Source: Panopea generosa (Eukaryota; Mollusca; Bivalvia; Adapedonta; Hiatellidae). Taken from it: 64,000 bases of DNA. The position numbers and the translations under genes were made by a program. A model generated the notes under the pieces. It was not told the origin of the DNA. It made no database searches and saw only the letters and a list, made by a program, of their open reading frames with translations. Each line of letters opens with the position of its first letter. The stretch's first letter is position 1. Below, piece by piece: positions 35,906 through 50,900 of this stretch. Location of the stretch: NCBI GenBank assembly GCA_029582155.1, contig CM055901.1, forward strand, positions 26,431,404 through 26,495,403. Reading direction: 5' to 3'.

Positions 35906-38900
35906 GTGTGTTATTATTTACAGCCATTTGATTTTTTAACAGCAAAAGTAATTCATATTTACCGGTAACTGAGTGCACCTATCTTCATAAGTATCTTAGA
36001 ACTTTCTCAGTTGAAATAACGGTGAGACAAATGACGACGAGACGTAATGTTGTGTATCAATCAATACGGAGACTGTGGCTGGGCAGGGATTCAAACTTAT
36101 GACCCCAAGATTGATAGTCAGACATGCTACCAACTGAGCTAACCGAGCTTAGCTTCGGATTCCAATATATATAGTGATCTAAAACAGATAAAAAATACAA
36201 AGTGACTGTATAGGTGTCTGAGTGTAATTAATTCTATTGTTTTTATATACTTATGATTAAAACATGATGTGTATTACAGGATGTAGAAGATAGGGGATGT
36301 CTTGATATTACAACAGATGTTCCAGTTTTAACAGTTCAGACATGGCCTCCTAAGTCAGTCCTGGTTGTAAGTGACTAATCATTTATAATATAAACAGTGA
36401 CTAATCATTTATAATGTAAACAAAGAAACTAACATATTGTCTTTTGGTTGTAGTTGTCTCAGTACTTTTTTCTTATTATTCAGTATATTATTCATCTGTT
36501 TTATGTACTTATTAAAATCTGAAGTACCAGGAACAATGTAATGTACCAGGGGTCGCATTCACCTACCATTCCTAAGAATATTCTTAGACTTAAACTCAAG
36601 AATGAATTTTAAAAGACACTTAGAGACAAGTTTTTGAGACCAAAATTTGCAAGTATGTAGCAACACCTAATATAAAGTCAAATAAACTCTCACGACTTCT
36701 TCATCTCTGATGATAAACTAGATGTTTAAGGTTGCAATTCGGATTTTCAAGCTCAAGTCTAAAAATATTCTCAAGAATTGTTGGTGAATACAACCCCAGA
36801 ACTTCCCTTAACTGCTAGTTTAAGATGCCAGTTCTATAGACCACTAATAATGATGATGATGGTGATGATGATGATGATGATGATATCTTTATTAAAAGAT
36901 GAAACAGAGATTGAACAAAATTCAATCTTCCTGTTGTCCTTTATAACATAGAAGGTATATTATTACAGTATGAGACATAGATCATTGTCATGACCAGGAA
37001 CTGTTTTATTTAAATGTTATGTAATATCTTAAATTCTTGAACAGATGAAACATTTGAATATGTTCTGGAAGATAGTTCCAGAATTTTGATTCCGAGTGTA
37101 TGTGAGTCTTGCAATAGATTTCCAACTTTGGTGCATATAAAGAGTTATTTGATTGTTAGCATAGACTTTAAGAATGTACAATGACATATCAGGGTAAAAT
37201 TATTTTGCATATATAATAATCAAGAGCCATGTTGTTTTTTGTATAAGATGGCCACTGTATAGAAATAATATATAGTCAAACCTGTATAAGTAGTCACCTC
37301 AATTAAGCAGCCACTTGTCTTAAGCAGACACAATTGCTATTTCCTATTTCTATGCTTTCAGATCAAATAAACATGTGTTAAGCAACAGTCTGTCTTAAAA
37401 GGCCACTTGTGCTTGTTCCCTTGACTGGCTGCTTAATACAGGTTTGGCTGTAACTTCCTCAGACTTCCTACATATATCAGATTCAGACTATTAAGATATT
37501 TCAACATTGTAACTAGCCACTGTGTCTAAAAAAGGACAAAGTTAAAGTTAAGGCCATTATAAATTAATTGCTAGATTGTCATCCAAATTTTTCTTAAAAA
37601 TGGGGAGGGCGTGAGGATTTAATTTTTTTTTTTTTTTTTTTTTTTTTATGAAATTAAAAAGGGTCAGGTTGGCATGATAATTAAGGGCGGGTGGGGATGA
37701 TAATCTAGCAGTTCATTTATTATGGCCTAAGCCTTATTGTATGCAAAACACACCACTTTCATAACTGTTCTGCTCTTCCATTATCACCATTTTCCCCTGG
37801 TACTAGGGGTAAAAGTCCTCAACTCCCTATATATATGAAACAGGCACTACAAGATGGGGGCCTACAACACTGGGTTTGCAGGCGAGACTTTACATGGAAG
37901 CAGCAGAATGAGATGATTGTAACCAGTACTTATGAGGCAACCATTATATCGCTGTGTGTGAACGTATCCCACAATTCCCTGTATTGGTGTGAGAGGATTG
38001 ATGAGGAGAAGCATGGATGTAAACCTGTATATTCTCTACACAAGAGACATATCATTGAAGGTGGGTTTTCATGGCATCTGCTTGTATTGATTGTTGAAAT
38101 GGATTTAGGTGATGATAGTTTACTGATAGGCCATTATAAATGAATTGCTAGTTTATCATCCAAATTTTTCTTAAAAATGGGGAGGGCAAGAGGATTTTAT
38201 TTTTTATTTTCATTTTGAAATTTTATAAAGTTTTTTCAATATTAAAAAAAAAAGTATATAAATATATATATAATTTTTTTAAAATTTTTTTTTATAAAAA
38301 TAAAAAGGGTCGGGTGGCATGAAAATTAGGTGGCAGGTGGGGATGATAATCTAGCAATTAATTTATTATAGCCTTATAAGGGAAAAAAAACAATTTAGAA
38401 GGGCTGAAGAAGCGATGTTATAAGCTGGTGTTTAGTCTTGCAGTGAGTTTTTTGGCCATTTTTATAGCCGTTATTGGGTCATTCCCAATGGCAAATAGTA
38501 TCTTTCTTCCCTATTGAATGGTAAAAGTTCCCATTTGAAAGCTTCAATAATAGTAAACTGAAACTTGCCATAATTCCTTGATAAAATAAACAAAGTTTTT
38601 CCCATTCTGAATTGAGTATGACATTGATTCTTTAATTAAATGGCCAGAGAAGCAAGTGTACACATTTTTATGAAATTGAACAAATATATTTAATGCAAAA
38701 GGTTTCCCAATGTTAATGAAAACGCCGCTAAAATTCCCATTTCCAAGGGTATGGGTCATCTTCCCAAAATAGTGGGGGGAAAAACACTGTCTTGGACCGC
38801 TAAGTTACATGTACATGTATATAGTAAGTATAACGAAATAAAACAATTTCAAGTTTTTTATCTACACATAATCAATAAGTACTAAACTTAATTCATCCTT

Positions 38901-41900
38901 CCCACATGTGTCATCATAGAGTATTTCTTGATGGTTATACATTCTTGGCAGTAGCTAAAGCCATTTATGCAGCAAGTCACTTGTAATAGTTGCTTATTTA
39001 ATACATGTATGCCGGGACAAGCTAGCTGAGTCAGTAATGCATATGCCAGGACCAGCTAGCTGAGTCAGTAATGCATATGTCGGGACCTGCTAGCTGAGTC
39101 AGTAATGCATATGTCGGGACCAGCTAGCTGAGTCAGTAATGCATATGTTGGGACCAGCTAGCTGAGTCAGTAATGCATATGTCGGGACCAGCTAGCTGAG
39201 TCAGTAATGCATATGTCGGGACCTGCTAGCTGAGTCAGTAATGCATATGTCGGGACCTGCTAGCTGCGTCAGTAATGCATATGTCGGGACCTGCTAGCTG
39301 AGTCAGTAATGCATATGTCGGGACCAGCTAGCTGAGTCAGTAATGCATATGTCATGACCTGCTAGCTGAGTCAGTAATGCATATGTTGGGACCTGCTAGC
39401 TGAGTCAGTAATGCATATGTCAGGACCTGCTAGCTGAGTCAGTAATGCATATGTTGGGACCAGCTAGCTGAGTCAGTAATGCATATGCCGGGACCAGCTA
39501 GCTGAGTCAGTAATGCATATGTAGGGACCAGCTAGCTGAGTCAGTAATGCATATGTCGGGACCTGCTAGCTGAGTCAGTAATGCATATGTCGGGACCTGC
39601 TAGCTGAGTCAGTAATGCATATGTCGGGACCTGCTAGCTGAGTCAGTAGTGCATATGTTGGGACCAGCTAGCTGAGTCAGTAGTGCATATGCCGGGACCA
39701 GCTAGCTGAGTCAGTAATGCATATGTCGGGACCTGCTAGTTGAGTCAGTAATGCATATGTCGGGACCTGCTAGCTGAGTTAGTAATGCATATGTCGGGAC
39801 CAGCTAGCTGAGTCAGTAATGCATATGTCGGGACCTGCAAGCTGAGTCAGTAATGCATATGTCTGGACCTGCTAGCTGAGTCAGTAATGCATATGCCGGG
39901 ACCAGCTAGCTGAGTCAGTAATGCATATGTCGGGACCTGCTAGCTGAGTCAGTAATGCATATGCCGGGACCTGCTAGCTGAGTCAGTAATGCATATGCCG
40001 GGACCTGCTAGCTGAGTCATTAATGCATATGTCGGGACCTGCTACCTGAGTCAGTAATGCATATGTTGGGACCAGCTAGCTTAGTCAGTAATGCATATGC
40101 CGGGACCAGCTAGCTGAGTCAGTAATGCATATGTCGGGACCTGCTAGCTGAGTCAGTAATGCATTTGTTGGGACCTGCTAGCTGAGTCACTAATGCGCTC
40201 ACTGTCAATCCAGGGGTCGTGATCCTCATCCAGACAGTCTCTATGATGATTGGCCATAAACTTTGTTCTATGGTGATGAATCTTCCACTTCTGGATGTGT
40301 AGGGAAGCAGTCAGTGACTTGCAGAGATAAGATGTGTCTAGTACTAGTTAACTGCCAGGTTTCTCCACAGGTCATTTAAGCACAGGGGCACCACAGCAGC
40401 TATCAGAAATGGTATTACCGTAGAGCAAGAACTTACTTTCCTCTAAATCATTATTTTTCTTTGCATAATCTTTTCTCATTTTAATGCCTAAAATGAAAAA
40501 TACTAAATATCATAGTGAAATGTATTTCAATGAGTTCCCTACACAGCCCTTGAAAATGAATTGAAGGTGTTTATGTGCTCATACCCCAGTGCTTGCATTT
40601 AGTCTGGCTGATACACTACTGAACCTTGCATGGAAGTGTATAGTAAATTTTTTTGGTGATTACGGAAGTTTAGGTATTGCTTATAAAATAAGCTTGTTGA
40701 CATTTTGTCATCCTTGAGCATTTTGAAATATTCAATATGGCCGCCATACTGTATGTACATTATGTACCATAGTTTGACAATAGTAAAACAAAACAGAGAT
40801 AGACTACACCAAGCTATTACAACAGCTGTATATATGCCTATATCGTTGTATTTTGGACAATTTCCAACATTATTTAAGAATATTTTATTCACATATATTG
40901 TCAGTAGTGTAAGTTTTATATTTTAGATGGTAGTGACATATTTACTAAATAAAAACAATTAATTTAAAACATTTTATTTGCACTTTTAAAACCAAAATGT
41001 GTGGAAAACATAATTTTCAATTCATTCTGTAATGGTCAAAATATGGTACTTGGAAAGAGTATTTTGAGAACTTTTAGGTCTATAGAAACTAAGGTGATTA
41101 CCTAGTTTTCGACATGTATTCTTCATTTAACACAAAAGGTATCACATGCTCTAGACTGAGTAGAGAAATCACAAGCATGCAGGGTACATAACAATTCAAC
41201 CTTAATATGCCAATTCCAGCTCGGAAAATATTTATACCCCCGACAAACGAAGTTTTGAGGGTGTATACTGGAGTCACTCTGAGGTCGGTCTGTCGGTCTG
41301 TCAGTCGGTCTATCCGTTGCAATTTTCCTTGTCCGGAGCATAACTTGAAAAGTACTGGATCGAATTTCATCAAACGTCATACAATGGTAGAATATAATGA
41401 GAGGAAGTGCAGTGTACAAGAAACATAACTCTATTCTTGCTAATTACAGAGTTATTACCCTTTGATATTTTTTCTTGTCCGGAGCATAACTTGAAAAGTC
41501 CTGGATGGAATTTCATCAAGCTTCATACAATGGTAGAATATAAAGAGAGGAAGTGCATTGTACAGGAAACATAACTCTATTCTTGCTAATTACAGAGTTA
41601 TTGCCCTTTGATATATTTCCCTTTGATATTTTTTCTTGTCCGGAGCATAACTTGAAAAGTACTGGATGGAATTTCATCAAGCTTTATACAATGGTAGAAT
41701 ATAATGAGAGGAAGTGCAGTGTACAGGAAACATAACTCTATTCTTGCTAATTACAGAGTTATTGCCCTTTGATATATTTCCCTTGTCCGGAGCATTACTT
41801 TTAAAGTACTGGATGTAATTTCATCAAGCTTCATACAATGGTAGAATATAATGAGAGGAAGTGCAGTGTACAAGAAACATAACTCTATTCTTGCTAATTA

Positions 41901-44900
41901 CAGAGTTATTGCCCTTTGATATATTTCCCTTGTCTGGAGCATTACTTTTAAAGTACTGGATGGAATTTCATCAAACTTCATACAATGGTAGAATATAAAG
42001 AGAGGAAGTGCAGTGTACAAGAAACATAACTCTATTCTTGCTAATTACAGAGTTATTGCCCTTTGATATATTTCTCTTGTCCGGAGCATTACTTTTAAAG
42101 TACTGGATGGAATTTCATCAAACTTCATACAATGGTAGAATATAATGAGAGGAAGTGCAGTGTACAAGAAACATAACTCTATTATTGCTAATTACAGAGT
42201 TATTGCCCTTTGATATTTTTTCTTGTCCGGAGCATAACTTGAAAAGTACCTGATGGAATTTCATCAAGCTTCATACAATGGTAGAATATAATGAGAGGAA
42301 GTGCAGTGTACAAGAAACATAACTCTATTCTTGCTAATTACAGAGTTATTGCCCTTTGATATATTTCTCTTGTCCGGAGCATTACTTTTAAAGTACTGGA
42401 TGGAATTTCATCAAACTTCATACAATGGTAGAATATAATGAAAGGAAGTGCAGTGTACAGGAAACATAACTCTTACTTGCTAATTACAGAGTTATTGCCC
42501 TTTGTTATATTTCCCTTGTTCTGAGCATTTCTTTTAAAGTACTGGATGGAATTTCATCAAACTTCATACAATGGTAGAATATAATAACAGGAAGTGCAGT
42601 GAACAAGAAACATAACTCTATTCTTGCTAATTACAGAGTTATTGCCCGTTGATATATTTCCCTTGTCTGGTGCAGTACTTTTAAGTACTTTTAAAGCCAT
42701 CAGTGATAACAGTTTAATAAAGTTCATGAAAGAACCAAGTTGATGAATACATGGAGTTCGAGCAAAGCAGGTTCGATATTGTATTCCTAGTGCTCTTGTT
42801 TGTTTCTTATCCATAAAATTGTTGTCCCTCAACATAACTCGAAAAAGTATAACATTTATTGATTGCCATGAAAGCTTGTACACTGCACAATAATTAAAAA
42901 GACCGTTTTTTAATTTTAACAAAACCATAAAAAAATTAACAATACAAACAACTCAATCCATAACATTCTCTTTTATTAAGAATTTCTTTTGTCTGGAGCA
43001 TAACTTTAAAACTATTGGATATAATTTAATAAAACTTGATACAATGGTTAACCATTTTCTGTCATGGCGGCGTTCGGGGGTATTCATCACTACAGTGATA
43101 GGTCTAGTTTTAACAGAAATGACGCCAACTGATAGCAATCATGTAGTTCCGTGAAAGACAAACACACGCTCATAAACATGTTGTTACCTGTATTGGAGAA
43201 AATGACATACCAATTGAATATAAAATATTAAATAAATATATTGCTATTAAAAGGGATGACATTAAATTCACAAACGAGGAGACAGATAATATCCTCACAA
43301 AAGTGATCATAGCAGCACACAAACAAAACAGGTATAACAGCAATTTCAAATGATACTGATGTATTTGTACTTTTACTTCATCATTATCTTCAGGAAACCC
43401 TTATAAATCTGTGCTAAGGAGATCACATGTTAAAGAACTGTAGACATAGATATAACGACCATGGGCTGTCTGGTTGCAATAACGCAGCAAGGTATTATGT
43501 CATCGGAAAAGTAATATTCTTAAAACATATGAGGCTTCAGTAGTCACTAGAGTTGGCAGGTGATGTTAATTGTAAAACAATGCATACTTTAAACACTGTA
43601 ACACTAACAACAAATTCTGAAGCTTTGTTGGAAATGCAAAAAGAGCTCACATACAGGCATGCGCATGGAAACATGCATTGGATTCTGACACACCAAACAT
43701 TGATATCCAATTACTGTCCTAAGGCAGATCCAACAGAGCTAGCATTTTCTCCTGCATGTTAACACCTAGCATAATATGATGCTAAATATTTAAACAAATC
43801 AAACTTCTTTGGAAAAATGTTGGCCATATTAAAGGCCATGTGCTTTTAATTGCAAATGTGTTTGTCACCTAATCATCAAACACAACAAGCGTATGAATAT
43901 TTTATACTAATAGTAATTTCCATCTTTATATTGAATTTCTAGCAAATTGTCGGCCATTTTAGACACCGCATCCATCTTGTTTTAATTCAAAATACTTAAT
44001 GACAAAACGTCTTCCCAATCTATCACTTAATCATCAAACACATTAAAATTATACTTTGGTATGGAATTGTTTATATATTTTTATATCTTATATAAATTTT
44101 TATCTGAATATTGCTTTTCAAGCAAATTGGCCACCATTTTGAAAGCCATCTTGTTTATTTTAAAATACCCAATGATGACAACATAAAATCAAAGAACTAT
44201 ATATAGACCTTCATTTTAGCAAAAAAATATTACTATACACTCCCATGTGTAATAAATTGTATGCTTTATAGTATTCACATTCAAATATTCCATTTCAAGC
44301 AAATTGGCAGCCATTTTGGATGCCATTTTGTTTATTTCAAAATTCTCAATGATGATAAAATGTCGTCCAACATAAAATCAAAGCACTATATACTGACTTT
44401 CATTTTATATAAAAAATATTACTATACATTTTCATGTATCAATAATTTTATACCTAATAAAAATGTCCATCTAAATATTGCATATCAAACAAATTGGTTG
44501 GCATTTTGGGCACCATCTTGTTCGTTTCGAAAAGCCCAGTTATGACAAAATATCATTGCAGTTTGTCATTTTAATATTAAACACAACAAAAATGTGTTTT
44601 AGTATGCATAATGTCATACCTAATAGTAATTCTCGTCCAAATATTGCATTTCCAACAAATTGGTGGCCATTTTGGACGCCATCTTGTTTATTTCAAATTG
44701 CTCAATGATGACAAAATGTCATCCAACATACAATTAAAGAACAATATATAAACTACCATTTTAGCAAAAAAAAAATTACTATACACTCTCATGCAAGGTT
44801 CAGTGAATATACCCGGATTATCTGCCCGACTAATTCCTCCCTGTGAGGAACCCTGACTGGCTAGCAGATTACAGGAGGGTTGATAAGGTGTGCAGACTGC

Positions 44901-47900
44901 CATTAAGTAACTGAAATACTGTTGGCGAAAACACAAAACCCAACGAACAAACTATATATATTGTATACTTTAATAAGAGTCACCTTAATTACAGTCACCT
45001 TCTGCATAATGTGCATTCATTGATTTTTTGCTCTTAGTGAAAATAACCTTGTCTTCTGCAACAAAGACGATAATTTGCTTTTTCTGTAACTAGTACCGTG
45101 TTGTATTCTGATTTGTAGATGAATCCCAGATAAACCCCATGAAGCTAGGACCTGTGACTACTCTGATAAAGAATTGTCCTGCCAGTAAAGTTTACCCACA
45201 CGGTCACGGCATTCTGGTCATTACTGAGTAAGTACGTATATAACTATGGTTAATAAGAAATTCAATTTACCTGAAGTTGTGTGTTTTAGCCTTTTGCAGG
45301 GACCATGGTTCTACTCAGACATGTGTCTCATTTACATCTTATATATCTCTTCATCAATACAATTATTTGTCTTATATAGTCTGTAATGTTTTGAAAATGG
45401 CTGTAAACCCTGTAAACAAAATATATTTAACAACATAATTGAATATAAAGATTTAGTGCTTTAATTGAAATATATATATGGTTGGATATTTTTATGTCAA
45501 ACATGGTGAGTATAAGACAAATTAAAATTTGCAATGATGCATTATGTTTGTTGACAGGAGTCTGGTGATTCTGGGAAGGGAGATAATCACAATGTATTAT
45601 GTTTGTTGACAGGAAACTGGTGATTCTGTGAAGGGAGATAATCACAATATATTATGTTTGTTGACAGGAATCTGGTGATTCTAGGAAGGGAGATAATCAC
45701 AATGTATTATGTGTGTTGACAGGAACCTGGTGATTCTGGGAAGGGAGATAATCACAATGTATTATGTGTGTTGACAGGAACCTGGTGATTATGGAAAGGG
45801 AGATAATCACAATGTATTATGTTTGTTGACAGGTGTCTGGTGATTCTGGGAAGGGAGATAATCACAATGTATTATGTTTGTTGACAGGAGTCTGACGATT
45901 CTGGGAAGGGAGATAATCACAATGTATTATGTTTGTTGACAGAAACCTGGTGATTTTTGGAAGGGAGATAATCAAAATGTATTATGTTTGTTGACAGGAA
46001 CCTTGTGATTTTGGAAAGGGAGATAATCACAATGTATTATGTTTGTTGACAGGAGTCTGGTGATTCGGGGAAGGGAGATAATCACAATGTATTATGTTTG
46101 TTGACAGGTGTCTGGTGATTCTGGGAAGGGAGATAATCACAATGTATTATGTTTGTTGACAGGAGTCAAGGCAGTGGTGTGTGTGTGTCTGAGACTGTGT
46201 ACATTGACTGGTAAGATAGATTTAAGTCTGGGAAGGGAGATAATCACAATGTATTATGTTTATTGACAGGAGTCGAGGTAGTGGTGTGTCTTTGTGTCTG
46301 AGACTGTGTACATTGACTGGTAAGATAGATGTGATTATTGGAAGGGAGATAATCACGATGACAGATGTCAACCTACATACACCAGTACAGTTTCCACAAA
46401 TCATCATGAGATGTTTGTCTCAGATGCGCAAGGTATGTATATGTGTATGATGCAATATTAAAATGTTGCCAGTATATCATCATCATCAAGGTAATCTGAG
46501 CTGATTTCTTTCACAAACATAATGGTTGTTTTAGCACATGTATATATGTTAGCCCCTTGGCGTGACAGTCCAGTTATACAGATAGGCTGACTATTATGCG
46601 CTGGTTATGAACCCTTCTGAAGTGTTTTGTTTTTCTTCATCATCATAACGCAACTTGTGGATTCTCTGGAGTATGAACTGTGTATTAAGTATTATAGGGG
46701 AATACATCAGCTAAAGTATTATAGGGGAATGCATCAGCTAAAATATTATAGGCGAATACATCAGTTAAAGTATTACAGGGGAATACATCAGCTAAAGTAC
46801 TTTAGGGGAATACATCAGCTAAAGTATTATAGGGGAATACATCAGCTAAAGTATTATAGGGGAATACATCAGTAAAAACAAATAATCTTAGTTGTCTGGG
46901 TATACTAATTAATTCATAATGTGGATAATAATAACCTACATTTCACAATTCAAAAATACTACAGATAGATGTAATGTGGTGGAATAACATCTGTTCCATT
47001 CACATGTAATTGCTACTGGTTGTACAAGGTGAATAATTGATTGATTGATTGAATATTTAGCATCATTTTCATGCCATCGGGGGCTAACAGACAATCAGTT
47101 AACCTAACAACTGTTTCTTGGGATCCTGAAAGGTTAACCAGTATTCGAGCACACCCCATCTCCGCAAGTAACTGATAACTTTCCCACTTGAATCAGAGCT
47201 GAGAGACGAATGATTATGAGACACAATGTTGTATAATAATCATCATGGAGACTGTTGCCAAGCGGGGATTCGAACTCACAACCCTTGGATTGATAGTGAG
47301 ACACGTTACTGACTGAGCTAATCAGGTCTGGCTCAAGGTGAATAAACACTGACAAGAAAGTTTTAACATTTTTCATCCTCTTGTTACACATCTTCCCCCA
47401 ACAATAGATCTGGCAACCATGGCAATAAATTCCCATTGCAAATATAAACCTATGTATTAACATATAAATAAGATTACGTACATACATGCATGTTTACAGT
47501 TACAGGGCATGGCGCGGGTTGTACAGTCCTGCTACATCCAGCACACACAGACGCTGTTACAGTTACATGATGATGGCACGTTGTCAACAATAGCACCACT
47601 AGTGGGTAAGTAGTTTGGATATTATGATTGATCTGTGTTCTGTTGTGTTTATAATGAATCTATGATGATGCTGCAGTTAAAGATAAGAAAATCTCACCCA
47701 AGTATAAAAGATATATGCCAAGAATATGGCTCCAAAAAGTTTGAAATATATTTGGAAACTTTCAAAATTATATTTAGCAAGTTTCGATTAAACATTTAAG
47801 ATAGTTTTAAAACAATGTTAAAACTTACTATTTTGGTTTCATTTTGAAATGGATCATTTCTAGCAATATATGTATAATTGATTTATTAAGTTATTAATTT

Positions 47901-50900
47901 TCACCTGTCATTGGCTGTCCTATAGTACTACTAGCTATGGTGTTGACTGTCATATAGGTTGTCAGATCAGATTATAAGAATCTTGCATTGGTTAGAGATT
48001 CAGATAGATAAGTCCGTCCCATTGGACTGTTTAGCCATGAACGAGGCTCTGTTGAATTACTGTGAAAACAGTAATCCCAAGAGATTTGTTTATCCTAACC
48101 AAGCAAGTCTCAAATGTTTCTTTTTTTTTGCATAACCAAACATAATTCAGTTTTATTTCATCATCGTTTTTGTTGACCACAATCACTTTTAAGATGTAAA
48201 ATTATATAATTTACATTGCATGCTTTTACATGTCACATCACAGCACGAAGTGTGTAAGAAAGCCACTTAGACTGGGTGTAGGATGAAATTTTCTTAATAA
48301 GTAAAAAAGGGTTTGGAAATTCATGTCTGGTATGCAATAAAATAAAATAATAATTTCTTTCAAATTACATATGCAAAAATGTTTTTTGTTAGCTCGCCAG
48401 GACGAATGTCCAAGGAGAGCTATTGCCATGACCCCAGCATTGTCTTCGTCAGCATCGTCTGTAGACACCCAGGTTAAACTTTTGCATTTAAGTTTTACAT
48501 ATCTATGCCACCACTCATTGGATATGAATGAAACTTCGCATGTGTGCTCGCCATCATCAATGGAACACACGCAGACAAGAACCATAACTGTGGATTGCAT
48601 TTTGGCAGATTATGGCCTATTTTGGACTTAATTTTTCAGGTAAAAGTTTTTTATCAGGTAAGATGTCTATGCAACCACTCATTGGATATGAATGAAACTT
48701 CAAATGTGTGTTCACCATCATCAATGGAACACATGGAGACAAGAACCATAACTCGGGGTTGCATTTTGGCAAAGTTATGGCCTTTTTTGGACTTAATTTT
48801 TTAGGTTAAAGTTTTTTATCAGGTAAGATATCTATGCAACCTCTCATTGGATATGAATGAAACTTCACATTTGATTTACCATCATAGATGGAACACACAC
48901 GGACAAGAACCATAACTCTGGGTTACATTTTGGCAAAGTTATTGCCCTTTTGGACTTATTTTTTCGTTGTAGCCAACCAGGTTAAACTTTTGCATTAAGG
49001 TGCTGTTATGTTTTGGTGTTTGCCTCCATTCTCAATATTTGCATGGGTGGTGAGTTTTATCCCATCGGTGAGCTTTGTTGTCTTCTGAGAACTCCTGTTA
49101 GTTTTGCATATGGTGCATAGTTTCACTTTCGACAATATTTCAGTTGTATCACAGTCTTATATGCTTAATATACATTATATGAATGCAACCTCATTACGTC
49201 AGTATTTACATTCTGATAAAATGTTCCGTATCACTGACATTTTCCATTTACCTATCCTGCCTTTCCATTAATATTTATGAAGTCTCTTAATCAGGGTGTT
49301 TTCTACTCTGTTGTGTACGAGGGTAAAAAGGTAGAAATATCTATTAAGATTTATTGCTAAACTACCTTGCTACATTTCCAGTATCATCTGTCGTTAATAC
49401 ATCCAACAAGCTAATCACACCCTAGGCTTTATGAGGTGATCTAACGTATTCAGTCCCAGAACTGTCTAGGCTAAGCACCAAGCTGGGAAAATTTCAGTAG
49501 AATTTTTTGTTTGACATGGCCATGGACATCATCAGATGTCCATGCATAATCCATTTCAATACTCTCCCTCTATCATCTGTGGGATATTACGTTAGCTTTG
49601 CGTCTTTCTACCAGGTCACGATGCAATCATATGATTGGTTCCTTCACAATTTTATGAAGGAAACATTATCCAATTGCAATGCTAGTTTCATGCAAATGTT
49701 GTTTTGATAAGATGTTGTTAACCGTAGCTATATTTTGTTTTGTTCTGTTCAAATAAAACAATCCAGAGCTAGTGTAATTTCCCATGGGTGATGGATGGAG
49801 GGTATCGGAATTGACACTAGGCCATGTACTGAACCCAGAACTTTCCACTTGGAAGTGTGAAACTCTAAACCATAGCGACAATTATATTTTTGATAGAAAC
49901 ACAATGTGAATAAAAAATATCATTGCAGACAATACACTTCCATCAGCAGATGTACAGTTAGAAGATTTTGTGAGAGAAGAAATAGTTGGCATGGTACCAA
50001 TGATGGGCAGTGTGGGTGTTGTATATAAGAACCGTGTCCGGTATGTATTAACTCAGTAGTGGACATTGTATATCTTGTTGTTTGAATTTACAGCGTCATT
50101 TTTATGCCATCGATATCTCTCCCACTTGAATCAGAGGTGAGAGATAAATGACAATGAAGCGCAGTTACATATATCAATCAACACAATGACTGTGACTCAC
50201 AACCCCTGGATTGGTAGGGCCTGGCTGGATGACTTGTAGACAACAAAATAATAGGGAAACTTGTAAAGACAACTAAAGAATGAAATACTTGTAGCAGAGA
50301 TACATGTATATTATGAAATTTCAGTAAGGCTTTGTAATTCATTATTTTCTTTATCAGTTGATTTTATTTCAGAAATTGCTCTAAAGTTGTTTTAGATTTG
50401 TAGAAATGTGTTCAGCTATAACACAGGACCTAAATTCATCAATACCAAAACATCAAGACTTAGGGCTCCAAGTATCACATTCATATAATTCAAATATCAT
50501 GAAATAAATACTAGTAAGTAAGTTTCCATTTAAAACTGCAGACACAAGCAATTTTAATGATTATAAAAAAAAAAAAAATATTTGAAAACCATTCCTGAAT
50601 GATTTGGAATTTCAGGTCTGCCAAATCATGGCAAAAAAATAACCAGAGTGAAATGCCTATTTTAAAAATAACTATTACATACATACCGCTTGATGACCTT
50701 CACCTCATCATTTAAACTCTTTCTTATATAAACCAAAATCAACAATATGTCATCTATATATAGGCAAGGTAAGGAAATCCCTCATCAGTATATCATGTTT
50801 AAATAGTATCACCATGAGCTATAAGGGCTCAGTGAGTTTATATTGGTACAATGTATGATATATAGGAAACAATGTTTTTGCCAATTCTAAAATTTTTAAA

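Noticed and set aside
42557-43138. Minus-strand frames of 61-123 codons
   Set aside because: They overlap the degraded end of the 142-bp repeat and its right terminal repeat; no family similarity.
45548-46162. CRISPR-like regular array
   Set aside because: The units are continuous repeats without unique spacers, in a eukaryotic intron. The same holds for the 36-bp and 34-bp arrays.
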